Source of the DNA: Lineus longissimus
Lineage: Eukaryota > Nemertea > Pilidiophora > Heteronemertea > Lineidae
Direction of reading: 5' to 3'
Length of the DNA: 64,000 nt
Assembly: GCF_910592395.1 (NCBI RefSeq)
Contig: NC_088318.1
Location: 9,610,349 to 9,674,348 of the forward strand
The notes under the pieces are model-generated. The model was not told where the DNA came from. It saw nothing but the letters and a program-made list of their open reading frames with translations, and did no database searches. This document shows positions 44,729 to 56,039 of this stretch, piece by piece (the stretch's first letter is position 1; each line of letters starts with the position of its first letter). The translations under genes were made by a program, and so were the position numbers.

Positions 44729-45106
44729 ATTGGCTTCCCACTTCTTTATATTTTATATCGATTTTTCATCATATTCTCCCTGTGTACGCACGGCTGCGCT
44801 GTTTGTGAAAATCCTAAAGGGTGACGAACAATATATTGCACTTCGTGCCGTTCTATACACAATGTAGCCTACTTTGATTCTACGTCTTGTTCATTACACC
44901 TACGTTTTTCTCCTCACTTAATTGTCCGTTATTCGGAAGGTACGAACCAATTCTCATTTAAGCAAATAATTAAAGGACAAATCATAGCTTACTTCTAATC
45001 ACGGTACTTTCCCATTCTTGACAGGATTATACTTTTGCTTTTTGAGTAGGAATGTTAAATGGGGAGAAAGAAGTAGGCCTCTGCATACTAATGGTTCATG
45101 TGAGAG

Positions 45107-45301
45107 TTGTTTACAATTATCAGACCAAAAAGCAAAGATAAAAATGATCAGGTAGTGATTTACACTGCATGCATTGAGCTTGATGATAAGGCTTACAGGA
45201 TAAATTTCATGTTATCTGGGCCAGGATATACCAATGCTTTTGTAGTGATGGCGACGGCTCTCGTGGCCTCTACAGTATCGGAGAATATACTTTTTTTATA
45301 A
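45107..45301 (+). CDS. Short coding-like segment inside the TIR element
   Basis: FTIIRPKSKDKNDQVVIYTA then ELDDKAYRINFMLSGPGYTN and a small hydrophobic end before TAA. No ATG at the start; likely a terminal exon of the same cargo gene. Confidence 0.35.
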   Translation: MFTIIRPKSKDKNDQVVIYTACIELDDKAYRINFMLSGPGYTNAFVVMATALVASTVSENILFL

Positions 45302-46162
45302 TTAGTTTATGTATAATGTCATATGTAGCATGCATGTAAGTGAGAAATACATATAGCCGGTAGATTAGTGACTTAAGTTTTCTTTTCAATATATTAGGAT
45401 GCAAAAAAATGCCCAGGATGTCCCCCCCCCCCATTTTGGAGGTACATTTTGTTTAATTACCGGTATGGCCTACATATTGAGCCAACATCAACTTCAAAAG
45501 TTGATGACAGGGCCCGATGACTAATGATGACTGATGACTATAACGCCCCCCCCCCTTCTATTGCTGCTGTGGAAAATCCTAATGTGGGTTTCATTGACTA
45601 AATTTCCGGAGAAAGGGGCTGGAAGGCTGTTCAGTTCGGACTTCGTACATGTAGCTCATGCAACGTGTAACAAAGGCTTAATTATGTGTGTGGTTGATTC
45701 TCCTTGAACAGTAGCGCTAGATTCCTCAAACTTTGCCTATACTATACACTATACCCTATACATAGACCAGAGGACTGGGCATTCATTAGTTAATCACTAT
45801 TTGATGCACCGGCTAAGACATCTCGCGGACGACAACAAAGTTATCTACTTTCAGAGTTGCGGTTTCAAAGTTGCGTTGGTGTCTTTCAGAGATGAAACTG
45901 TTTCAGAGTTGCTCCGTAACACACGTGGATCCCCTTGTGAAACTCCTGACCGATTTAAAGGCTGCCGCGTCGACGGTAGAAGAACCTCGACAAATGATCC
46001 AGTGTGCTAACAACAATGAGGAGTATTGGCTGAACCAAACCGAGATTACACTTCCAGATCCAGAAGTTGTATCGAATGATATCATAGAAAGACTCCTGAC
46101 AGTCAACAAAGATTCAGCGATGATGTGCCTTGCACCCCTAGAGGTACATTAAATGTATTTTT

Positions 46163-46197
46163 AGCTTCGCTGGCAATTTTTAATTGCCAGCGAAGCT
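46163..46197. repeat. Perfect 35-bp hairpin
   Basis: AGCTTCGCTGGCAATT, a TTT loop, then the exact complement. Sits 14 bp after the last open codon of the degraded locus. A related AGCGAAGCT motif occurs near 6850, so this may belong to a repeat family. Confidence 0.8.
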
Positions 46198-46512
46198 TAT
46201 CTCTTTACGGTGGATTCTTGGTTAAAGCCATTAGTGCCGGACTACTTCGGACGATCATGTGGAAGCGAGTTGTGCAGCGCATTAATTTAAAGTGCGCATG
46301 CGCAGTGGTGTCTTCAGTCCGCCCAGCCATAGAACTTCCAATCAGTCAATGTCGTCATCAGCGCGCGAATTAGTGCGCAGTTAATTCAGGAATATTTAGG
46401 GTATTCGATGTAATATTACGATTGTAATAAATACTTGCAGTGTTTTTGATCTATAATACTGACTGTAAGTTGTATATCAGCGTAATAAAGTGAGATATGA
46501 TGTGTAATGTTG

Positions 46513-49110
46513 ATGCGTAATATCTTTCGAAGTCACGGAGAAGAAGGACACTGGGACAGCGAAACCAGCTACGCTATTTGCAATCTTTACGAAGGTGAGT
46601 GTAAAAATGTTCGCTATCTTAATCGCCTTGAAAGTCGCGCTTAATCACAACATCGGAGAAAAATAACTAGTCGTGGGGCAAATATACGGTCTTTAGAATG
46701 TGTGTGTGCTATTATTTTCCGTGATTATTAGCAGATGTTGTATTTTTGGAAGCAAACTTTTCGTGGTTGGTGTCCCACGTTTCTGCTTTGAATTTTGTGA
46801 TTTCTCTACTTGGAATATTTGTCAGTGCAAATCGCAGTTGTGTCAAAGCAACTCAACGAATCTCAGGCTGGCCGTATTATAGTTTATCCATTTCATATGT
46901 CGATCTGGGAAAGTTATGTTGTGTTTGGCCCCGTGTTTCAAGCTTTTGAGCGATCGGGCATGTCGGGCGCCCGTTCGGCAATTTCCGGAAAATAATTTTT
47001 CCAAGCACGTGTTACTGTTTACTCGTCGCTGATCATGTGGTTTTGTTTACAACTTATATTTTGAACAAAACTACGTGGTTTGCCGGAGAACTAACCTTTA
47101 AATAGTGTCATGAAGTATACGTTTGTGTTCCCAAGTACATTGGCAGACATGAATGATGCTTTCAAAAAGTTTGTCTAGTGTTATTTTTATGCCATGCATA
47201 GGCCTAGTATTAGTAAACAAAGAAGTTGCCTGCGCACGTCACGTCACGTAGCCCTAGATCGTTATTTACACTCTCCTATACTACCAAGCTGGTGGAGGTA
47301 ATAAAAGCGTGCACAGAGCGTCACGACGCGATCACGTGTAGTGGCTAGTCGGGTTGGTGCGTCGTTTGTCACCTCAATCTTGCTTCCATTACCAATAATT
47401 GTGCGCTATAGCATATACTAACATGTTCTCTGATCAATACTTCACATCAATAAAGGCGATGTTTCGTTTATTCACACTTGCCTCTTGATGACATGATGTA
47501 TTCGAGTTCAAAATGATGGAAAAGTGTCTTCCCCTATGGATTTCGCTTGAAAATCCTGTGCTGAAGCGATGTGAGAAATCTACCATGAAATACCGCGCTG
47601 CACTGCCCTCAGAAAGGGAATCCCCAAGCCATTCAGCCAATCAGCGTGTAGCATTTTGCTGTCATTAGTGTTAAGTATAGGTTACAAGGGGTAGTCCCTG
47701 GACAAGCGCAATACAATGAACCAGCCATTTGCCGTTTCATATTTGGAAGACGACCAATCAGCGGCCGCGAAATTAGTGACGTCACGCAGAGGCTTGGTGA
47801 TTGACTTTCTAGTATTAGAAATGAACAGATGTGGGCTAAATAGTAAAAGTAATACAAGAAATTGGCTGATATTTGTTTTTGCAAACCATGTATTCAGTTC
47901 AACAATTTTTCTTGCAGACCGAGATTGTGCACAAGTTGAATACTATACATCATCATTATCAGACAGTGCCATTAGGCCCTATTGGCTTTCCAGCCCGATA
48001 CCCCAAATTATGGAGATCAAAGACGTCTTGAAATCTCCGCCCAAGCAACAACGCTCAATCGCCGGCACTATTATAAAGGTAAGCATACAAACTAGCAACA
48101 CTGCAATTATATACACAATCATTTAAATATGACTTCCACAGGAGATCCGCGTTGCCAGTAACAATAGTATTGATCACTGAGACAATAGCAACCTCGGCCT
48201 ATTATCTTGACGTGGCCTCCTATCCCATCATTGATTTCCACCTCATATTATGTATATTAAGTTCAGACATCTAGAAACTTGTATTGACACCAACAACCAG
48301 CAGCTACTTAGCATTGATTCTCCCCAAGCAACTGCTCCTCAACATAATCTAACCTGACATAACTGAAACTGATCATATCCTCCCCTATCTATTTTCAGGA
48401 TGAGGCACCACGAGAAGTTGGCGACCCCACCAACTCAGTTCTAGTTAGGAATCTGATAATGCAAGATTCTACTGAGAAGATTGAAGTGGCGCTCTGGCGT
48501 GCTAATTCCAACCAAGATATAAAAATAGGGGACTATAATCCATCGCTATGTATAATGTCAAAACCTCGAACCGTGATGGTGTAATAGGCCTGAACTATAA
48601 CACCAACTCGCGCCTGGAAGTAAGTATATCCATTCAAATCAACCCATTACGACATCCGGCCCCGGTGAAAACAACCTCACTTCTAGATGTTTAAATACAC
48701 TCCTTACACACATGACAGTACATTTGCAGTCTCTATCAATTAAAATCAGCCCTAATAGTTGAAATGTACTTCCTCCGATGCATCATAAAATCAAGCCCAG
48801 AATGCCACTGCCTAACTAGTGTAAACTAGCTCAAAATAATATCTGTCTTCCATTCCAGCACAAGACCAAGCCAGATGATCGCAGAGACGTGGTATTTATT
48901 GCAGTTGACGATGTTTCATCAAACACAACTACTCTGCTAGCTGAGGAAACACTCCAGCAATATGTCATTCCTACAAACCACCTCAATGATACCGTCCTCA
49001 AGTTGGCAGATCCTACAGTAGATGCCATCGAAGAGGTACTGCTGCAACTACTTCCCCTCAACGTTGAGGTTACAGCACAGGGCAACATAATCACCTCCAT
49101 TGTGCAATAA
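46513..49110 (+). CDS. Four-exon OB-fold (RPA-like) protein gene
   Basis: Exons 46513-46594 (ATG start, donor GAAG|GTGAGT), 47918-48078, 48399-48619, 48859-49110 (stop TAA). Phases agree at 1, 0, 0. Total 716 nt, one base short of 239 codons: the frame changes within exon 3 near 48541. Exon 3 carries an OB-fold-like pattern (VLVRNLIMQDSTEKIEVALW, KIGDY, then in the shifted frame NVKTSNRDGVIGLNYNTNS), similar to the DNA-binding OB folds of replication protein A. Exon 4 gives DDRRDVVFIAVDDVSSN and an Ile/Leu-rich end. The likely role is single-stranded DNA binding, but it could be a repeat-linked RPA relative. GC-rich sequence precedes exon 1. Confidence 0.6.
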
Positions 49111-49266
49111 GTCAATTAAATACACAACCACAATGATAATGGATATCTATATCAAACTATGACAGCTATACCACCCTTTAACAGGGAACTGGATAACATA
49201 TAGCTTTCTTGACATTGGTACAGGTAACCGACCACATCATCGACATTCATTACAACGGAGGACAAA

Positions 49267-50040
49267 GAAGCTCAACTCAGATATTCTACACAGAATGATC
49301 TACCTCGTACCTCGCTTATCATATATTCTCTTATATTGTAACATTCGGCATTTTGAAATTGATACCACTCGCTTGTTCAGCATATACTCTTTTGTAAACC
49401 AATTACTTGTTATCAATGTAAATATTATTAATTGGTGCTAATAATTCATATCTTTAGCTTCATCGCAATTTGTTACAACCTAACCAAGAAGCTCAACTCA
49501 GATATTCTACACAGAATCTCTATTGTAACTCGTACATTCACTTATATTGACACATTGGGCATTTATAATTAATACCACTCACTTGTTCAATATATACTCA
49601 TTTGTAAACCAATTACTTATTATCAATGTAAATACTCTTGATTGGTGCTAAAATTTCATATCTTTAGCGTTAGCGCAGTTCATTACAATGCAAGTCCAAG
49701 AAGCCAACCAAGAAGCTCAACTCGGATACTCTACACAGAATCTCTATTGTAACTCGTACATTCACTTATATTGTAACATTGGGCATTTAAAATTAATACC
49801 ACTCACTTGTTCAATATATACTCATTTGTAAACCAATTACTTATTATCAATGTAAATACTCTTGATTGGTGCTAAAATTTCATATCTTTAGCGTTATCGC
49901 AGATCATTACAATGCAAGTCCAAGAACCTAAACTCTCACATTCTACACAGAATCTCTCTCCTCAGAACCGTGATATTATATATCCACTTGTATTGTAACC
50001 TTGTGCATTTTAAAATTTAATACCACTCGCTTGATCAAAA
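49267..50040 (+). repeat. ~222-bp tandem repeat, 3 full copies plus partial
   Basis: Copies start with GAAGCTCAACTC at 49267, 49488 and 49712, and a diverged one near 49924. They share TACCACTCNCTTGTTCANNATATACTC and ATTGGTGCTAA. They lie in the 3' flank of the OB-fold gene. A remnant (ATCAATGTAAATAATATTGATTGGTGCTA) recurs at about 50350-50380. Confidence 0.85.
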
Positions 50041-50147
50041 GATACTGTAACCCTGGACATTTTCGCAGGCTGTTTCATTTCGCCACCACTCGCTTCATCA
50101 AAAGATTCTGTAACCCTGGAAATTTCCGCAGGCTGTTTCATTTCGCT
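50030..50147 (+). repeat. Direct duplication of ~57 bp
   Basis: CACTCGCTT(G/C)ATCAAAAGAT(A/T)CTGTAACCCTGGA and CGCAGGCTGTTTCATTTCGC occur twice in a row (50032-50088 and 50089-50145). Confidence 0.8.
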
Positions 50148-50468
50148 GATTTCGTGTCCCATTTTTCATGCCCGAATGTTAGACCCATCCGGAGGCTGTA
50201 AAAAATAAACTGGTGCTTTTCCAAGAAAAATATTTAGGAATATCCTTAGCCGCAAAATATAAATTTTTCTCATTGATTTTTGGCAAATCCACAAAAATAA
50301 CCAGCCGCAAATATTTTCCGGGTTACAATACTCAATCACATGTTATATCAATGTAAATAATATTGATTGGTGCTACTGATTTCTACTTTTATATTCACAA
50401 CAACTGACAATAAAAGACACCATGTTTTGTAATACATCCAGTCTTCATCTCCTATCCTTGAATCAACA

Positions 50469-50987
50469 AAGCTGCATTCACACTGGCACCGCAACCCACA
50501 ATTCTGTTGGAGACCTCCAAAGCGATTTAGGTGTTCACACTACAAGCGTTTCAAGACGCTTCCAAACCGTTTCACGCAAGTCACTTGTAAAACCAAATTG
50601 GCCAATCCGAATTGGCCAAGCCGGATTAGAAATCCTAGTCGGGCATGCACAGTCGGAGAAGGATGACGTGTTTCCGTTCCATCGCATGCAATTGATTTGC
50701 ATTCTCCATCATGTTCAACGCATCCATTTTATTTTCATGTCAGGATTACAACGCAGTACCACAACGCAAGCTGGTACCCAGGTGAACCGGAAATGTCGCA
50801 AAAAATCAATGGGGACGAATAGTTAACACTACTTGTCATAGGCGGTGCTTCAGTGCCAATCCGACTTGAGTTCTGATAGTGTCAACACTTATGGTGATGT
50901 GAGTGAAAGCGTTTTGAGTTCAATCCGGATTCCCAAATGCAAATTCGGGAAGCCGGATTGAAGGCCCTTGCAGTGTGAACGCAGCAT
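50469..50987. mobile_element. MITE with GCTGCATTCACACTG termini
   Basis: GCTGCATTCACACTG at 50469 and CAGTGTGAACGCAGC near 50973-50987 form 15-bp inverted ends with one mismatch, around 0.5 kb. Inside are several TCCGGATT/AATCCGG motifs. The 134-codon frame at 50422-50826 crosses the left end and is not considered real. Confidence 0.55.
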
Positions 50988-53160
50988 AACAGTCATTAAC
51001 CTGGCGGAATTCGCACTTGACAAGACCACCAAGATTGAGTGACACAAACTTGGTCATGTCATTTCCATAATTTCACTTCACCAAATGTCTAGTTGTGCAT
51101 TTATTCACCATGATAGCCAAACACAACACAAGGACACCAACAACTACTGCTTTCCTACTCTGTGACTAGTAACTATGAAGACTGGACAATCTTCTCGCAG
51201 AGTACTTCTCTATTAAATCTTTACTGGTGAACAACAGGAGGATTGTAAAGATACATACGCTTGTTTTAATTGAACGTCTGGTTTGTTTTTTATTGATATG
51301 ATTTTGAGGTGGAATAATGTTTTTAAATCTTCGTCCGTTCTGTTCATTTCAGTTTTGATTTTTCAGCCAACAGCCTTATGCAATTTATCGGGGGTTTAGA
51401 GAAAGGTACTTCGAGCGTGACCTTTCGATCGTCTCGAGAATAAAATCATGATTTGATTTTTCTTTCTTGTTACAGTCAGTCGTTCAGAAAAAGAGGAAGA
51501 AGGAGAAGAAGAAAAATCGTCTCGAAGGAAAGGGAGGTGGGCATGTCAAACACGAGGAGAATTTCCCGCGGTTGCGCCTAAGGAGGAAATAATTGATCCG
51601 CCTGAACGTCGCGCTTTGTTAGTTGCATCGGTCGATGATGACGATGATCAACAAGCTGGTGTAGGACTTTTTTTGAGTGCTTGCAGCTGCGGATGTACAT
51701 GAATTCACTCACTCCGCCCGAGCAAATTTTGCATCATTTTTAGATTATGTATTTTCTCAGTTAGCTGCTTCCTTTAAGAATGATGTTAGGCAACAAAATC
51801 TTTTCGAAAGTTTTTTTACGTGGGGGTTTGATTTATTTGTTGAAGTGATGTTGGAGAAAAATGACCAACGTCAAGTTTTTTCTCGCGTAAATGAGTGTGC
51901 AAAACGCCTTCTCAAGACTGACGTCCTGACACATAAATGACAACTTCAACTGGCCGAGCTCGAGGTCGCAAAAGTTATTAGAAAGTCTTGGCCTGATGGT
52001 TGAAGGTTAGTTTTAAGTTTCTGCGATTCCGCAGAACGGTTTGTTGATTGTATCAAGCAAGACCTAGACCATCCGGAACCCTGAAAACTCTTTTTTCGAA
52101 AAGGAGGTTTTAAATATAACGAAAGCCTCCGAAAAGCCTTATGAACCCATTCGTAAGGCAGAAAGATGGTTCTCAAGTGAGGGTAAGGGTGAGTGCTTAG
52201 GCTGCGCTGAGCGGAAATGTAAATTCAAACAGGACAAATTTTTAGGTAAAGAGCGGTTTACCTACTGAAATAAAAGACATTTTTCCCACAAACCAAAGAA
52301 GAAGTGCACCGAGCACAAGAGAAAATATTAGAAAGAAAAACGGACTCCACCCATTTCGCGGACAATTTACCCAGCACATCCCAAGGTGTCCGAAAGACAA
52401 CTCAGCTAGCCAAAGTGCCCACTAAAGGTGGAAACCGTAAGTGTAAAACCCAAAATCTTGATTGACAATTAGATAACTCGTCTGCAATTGAATTCGAATT
52501 GAAGACGAGTTATCCGTACAGACCGAGAGATTCGGCCTGGCCTATTAACAAGGACTTGAGTGTTATAGAAAAGCACAGTAAACTTTCTCGCGAAAAACGT
52601 GCGGTCAGGCAGTTTTGCATGTTTTTTCTTCTCGAATTAATTTGGACTTAACGGGTCGTAGACAATTTTCAATGAATACGAGTAGGGTACGAGTGTGCTG
52701 TGCAAGTAATTGTAATTTTTACAAGTGTAATTCTTCATCGATCACTGTTTCCTGCACTAGGCTTTTTTTGTTTCGATAAATTATAATACTCGTAGTTTAA
52801 TACCATACATGTACATTGTGCTCCTAGTGTATTACTTCATTCACGGCTATTTATGATGGTGGTATGTCTATGCTAATATTTTAATGCTTTAATTTTCATG
52901 CAACAATTATAGGAAAAACTGTTGTGCTCATTGTATACCGTACTGACTGTAAATATCTTCTTTAAGGAGCCAATAAAAATATTTTTTTTAAAAATCATAG
53001 TTATTAAAGACCTTGGTATTGCCCCAAGTTTTTGTTGTTCACATTGATCATAATATTCTGGCTCTATCAATCAAGCGGAAGTTCTCCTGATAATTTTAAC
53101 CTTACTATCAGACTTCGCTGCTTGCCCTGCCCGTCAACAGAGATTCCATCTAGCCTGGTA
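50988..53160. other. Decayed sequence, one weak ORF
   Basis: Around 51480-52340 several protein-like pieces appear on the plus strand: a Lys/Glu-rich stretch, then 51677-51940 (HEFTHSARANFASFLDYVFS, RVNECAKRLLKTD) opening after an acceptor-like TGCTTGCAG. They may be parts of a dead retroelement Gag or a host gene; no motif settles it. An inverted AACTCGTC / GACGAGTT pair brackets about 52466-52515. The rest is AT-rich without genes. Confidence 0.3.
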
Positions 53161-55010
53161 CACTAGGGTGATGGCGCCTTGGCCCGGTCGAGTTTACGGT
53201 CGTTATTCTTATCTGCAACGGGTTATGCCTGTTTCGCCTATTCCTGTTTCGCCTATTCCTGTTTCGCCTACTTTCCAGTACCCCTACAATAAATCGACTC
53301 TCCCAGGGGGAACCTTAGGGATGCATGTCCATTTTATGGGGAAAACGTGAGGGGACAATTGGATGATGTTAACGATGTGATGACAATTTGACTAATCAAA
53401 TGCCATCAACTTTGTTAACAAACCATGCCATGACCGTTTTGAAAGAGTCACCTTGAAAGCGGGGACAGTCCGGGACTTATTTGACCATATGACCATACTG
53501 ACACACAGTAAAAACTAATAGATTAAGTAGAGTAAAGCAGTCGCTTATTTTATAAAAACAGGAATTCATGACTTTTTGATAAAAATACATAATACTGTGC
53601 ATTCTCATAATTATTTGATCAAAATCAGCTGTAAAACCCATGTCATAGTAAAGAACAATGTAGCTATAGGTATTCTTTCTATTACGAAGCCAGTTACTGA
53701 CTAAGACAAAAGAAAGAGAATCAACAATATAAAATGCAGGCCTAAGAAACCTTTCTCAAATCTGATGAAAGGGTAAAATTTTCTTACTATTTTATTTCTT
53801 GCCTTCTAAAATAAGCTAAAACATAAGCCGATGTAAGCTATGTTTAATTTTCCAAAGTTATTCCGAATAATACTGAAATAATTGACATGTCGCTAAATCC
53901 ATTATTTCAGACTTTATTCTTAATGATAGCCTTTAACACTATAGTAAGGGACGATTCATATTCCTACGTCTGTGGGGAGGTTAGCAATACATTTGAATAG
54001 GCGAAACAGGAATAGGCGAAACAGGAATTAGGCGAAACAGGAATAGGCGGAACAGGAATAGGCGAAACAGGAATACACCTCTGCAACAGATTCGAGTCCT
54101 ACTCTCTACGTGGCTGACAGAAACATTTCGCTGTAAGCTTTATAGTAGTTATGAGATTGGCATTATATGGATAACACTAGGAGGCTTGATGTGTCTGTGT
54201 GCGTGTGGTGCGTTTTGACTGCTAAGACACGCGTTGAGAAACCATTCGCGACTGATACTGGACGGGAACATTAGCTCGACTCTGGCTGTGTACCTGTCTG
54301 GATGTGTTGTGATGGCGCCTTGGCCCGGTCGAGTTTACGGTCGGTTATTCGTATATCTGCAGCGTGGTGCGTTTTGACTGCTGCGAATAAAACACGCGTT
54401 GAGAAACCGTTCGCTACTGATTCTGGACGGGAACATTTGCTTGACTCTGGCTATGTTCCTGTCTGGATGTGTTGTGATGGCGCCTTGGCCTGGTCGAGTT
54501 TACGGTCGATTATTCGTATCTGCAGTAGATTCGAGTCCTACTCTCTACGTGGCTGACAGAAACATTTCGCTGTAAGCTTTATAGTAGTTATGAGATTGGC
54601 ATTATATGGATAACACTAGGAGGCTTGATGTGTCTGTGTGCGTGTGGTGCGTTTTGACTGCTAAGACACGCGTTGAGAAACCATTCGCGACTGATACTGG
54701 ACGGGAACATTAGCTCGACTCTGGCTGTGTACCTGTCTGGATGTGTTGTGATGGCGCCTTGGCCCGGTCGAGTTTACGGTCGGTTATTCGTATATCTGCA
54801 GCGTGGTGCGTTTTGACTGCTGCGAATAAGACACGCGTTGAGAAACCGTTCGCTACTGATTCTGGACGGGAACATTTGCTTGACTCTGGCTATGTTCCTG
54901 TCTGGATGTGTTGTGATGGCGCCTTGGCCTGGTCGAGTTTACGGTCGATTATTCGTATCTGCAGTAGATTCGAGTCCTACTCGGTACGTGGCTGTGACCT
55001 TGTGCCGTTG
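53161..55010 (+). repeat. 439-bp-period tandem array, split by foldback copy 2
   Basis: AGATTCGAGTCCTACTC recurs at 54088, 54527 and 54966, an exact 439-bp step. Within a unit, GATGGCGCCTTGGCC-GGTCGAGTTTACGG occurs twice, so each long unit is itself an old duplication of ~160 bp. Sequence at 53168-53219 is the left remnant. The frames at 54302 and 54741 encode the same peptide because of the repetition; whether they are expressed is unknown. It abuts the left side of the Polinton-like region. Confidence 0.85.
53220..54079. mobile_element. Foldback-type DNA transposon, copy 2 (inverted)
   Basis: 860 bp flanked by a perfect 8-bp repeat TCTGCAAC (53212-53219, 54080-54087). Left end GGGTTATGCCTGTTTCGCC with about three array units, right end GGCGAAACAGGAATACACC with about five. 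The core starts ACTTTCCAGTACCCCTACAA, which is the complement of copy 1 near 2900, and ends with the complement of copy 1 near 2300; so it lies in the opposite orientation. The middle 300 bp (about 53650-53945) does not match copy 1. It was inserted into the 439-bp tandem array. Confidence 0.85.
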
Positions 55011-55098
55011 TGGTATCAAAATCACTGTAAATTTCTTTAGGAGTCATTGCACCGCAGAATTTAACACGTCTATACGCCTGACGAGGGGCACATCCGAA

Positions 55099-55608
55099 TG
55101 ATTCACATTCGAGATATAGGGGATCTCAAGCGATGGTTAACGGCAAGCCGGCGTCATATCTACATTGGACGAAATCTCGTTTTTATTGCGTCGTGCAGAT
55201 CTAGCTCCCTTCCTGTACAGATCGAAAGGAGAAGTTTACGGTTCACAGGCCTTTCAACGACTGAATCGACATGATAAATGCCTTTTCATCAAGCTCCGGG
55301 CCAACAAATTTTGGCTTAACCTGTATCGAGCGCGAGCAGCTACGAATCGAGAAAAACATCGGGTCGTCAGGAAATTCATCTCCTTCATGGGCTCAAGGGG
55401 TAGAGACCGACTGGCTTGTACGTTAGAAAACTGTGTCCTCGCTTGTAATTGCACTAGTTTCTTATGCCATGGCCGTATATTGATCAAGTGGGCACGAAAG
55501 GGACCGTCATCTACTCCCGCATTAGAGTCGATGTTACCCTATCAATTACAATCAGAGAACCTGGAAAGCTCCGTTGTGATAATTCTCTTTTCTAGACAAG
55601 ACCTTTAA
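55099..55608 (+). pseudogene. DUF4326-like gene, copy 1
   Basis: First of two tandem related genes. The N-terminal RRHIYIGRN is in one frame (about 55149-55175); a frame change near 55180 leads to the longer frame 55165-55608, with QAFQRLNRHDKCLFIKLRAN, RGRDRLACTLENCVLACNC and LCHGRILIKWA. YIGR at the start and a C-x-C ... CHG-x2-L end are the DUF4326 signature, a small domain common in phages and large DNA viruses. Here the CWC is CNC and CHGD is CHGR, so it is more diverged than copy 2. Confidence 0.55.
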
Positions 55609-55627
55609 AATTCCATTGCTATTTTGA

Positions 55628-56037
55628 ATGTCGGTGGCGCTATTGGTGAGCCACCGACATTTCTACATCGGGAGAAATGTTTTGTTGTTATTACGACTGC
55701 CGGACTTGGGACATTTTCTGAACGGAACGAAAAGAAAAGTTAGTAAATCTCGAGCATTTCAACAATTGAATCAAGCTGACAAACGGCTCGTCTTAAAACT
55801 TCGAGCGGCACAATATTGGGCCAATCCAATCCATTTCGGATGCACGCACCAACGCCCTGTGAACGTGAGCGCATCTTCCAACGATACATCGCTTATATGA
55901 TTGCTAGGGGCAGGGATCGGCTGGCCTACACATTGAAAAACTGTGTGTTAGCTTGCTGGTGTGCTCCGCTTCATTGCCACGGTCATGAAATAGCAAAATG
56001 GGCAGAACAGGGAAGGGAGTACCCTGTGCGGAATTAG
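55628..56037 (+). pseudogene. DUF4326-like gene, copy 2
   Basis: SHRHFYIGRNVLLLLRLPDL opens the frame, then SRAFQQLNQADKRLVLKLRA and QYWANPIHF (compare SKWGNPF in the family). A frame change near 55865 leads to ERERIFQRYIAYMIARGRDR and CVLACWCAPLHCHGHEIAKW, ending at 56037. LACWCAPLHCHG matches the DUF4326 C-terminal motif closely. An extra ~45-residue block sits between YIGR and WANP in both copies, which suggests one duplicated ancestor. Neighbouring dUTPase and PolB genes on the same strand place it in a Polinton-like element. Confidence 0.65.
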
Positions 56038-56039
56038 AG

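Larger units (their letters stand above)
43410..45921. mobile_element. 2.5-kb TIR element inserted in a coding frame
   Basis: The ends are TGTTACGGAGCAACTCTGAA at 43410 and its complement ending at 45921; the TIR is about 72 bp (43410-43481 / 45850-45921). The direct repeat CACGTG (43404-43409 and 45922-45927) flanks it and encodes His-Val in the host frame, which resumes in the same frame on the other side. The interior holds coding-like segments including a signal-peptide exon. No transposase is recognised. Confidence 0.85.
42029..46149 (+). pseudogene. Degraded coding locus split by a transposon
   Basis: Protein-like frames follow each other on the plus strand: 42029-42508 (RKKTARNSLTPRGWTTKGYE), 42510-42680 in a shifted frame, about 42675-42797 (KYTGLRVALCVAKPDTPEDV), 42864-43409 (SSLFLDLVQFSVDPCNAVTT, KTWERDWFYLV), then 45922-46149 (DPLVKLLTDLKAAASTVEE, PDPEVVSNDIIERLL). 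The last two are one frame broken at the sequence CACGTG by the element at 43410-45921. Frame changes near 42500, 42675 and 42800 show decay. It looks like one large exon or intronless gene; no family recognised. Confidence 0.5.

Noticed and set aside
54302-55040. Two similar ~85-100-codon genes
   Set aside because: Both frames are produced by the 439-bp tandem array; no independent evidence of coding.
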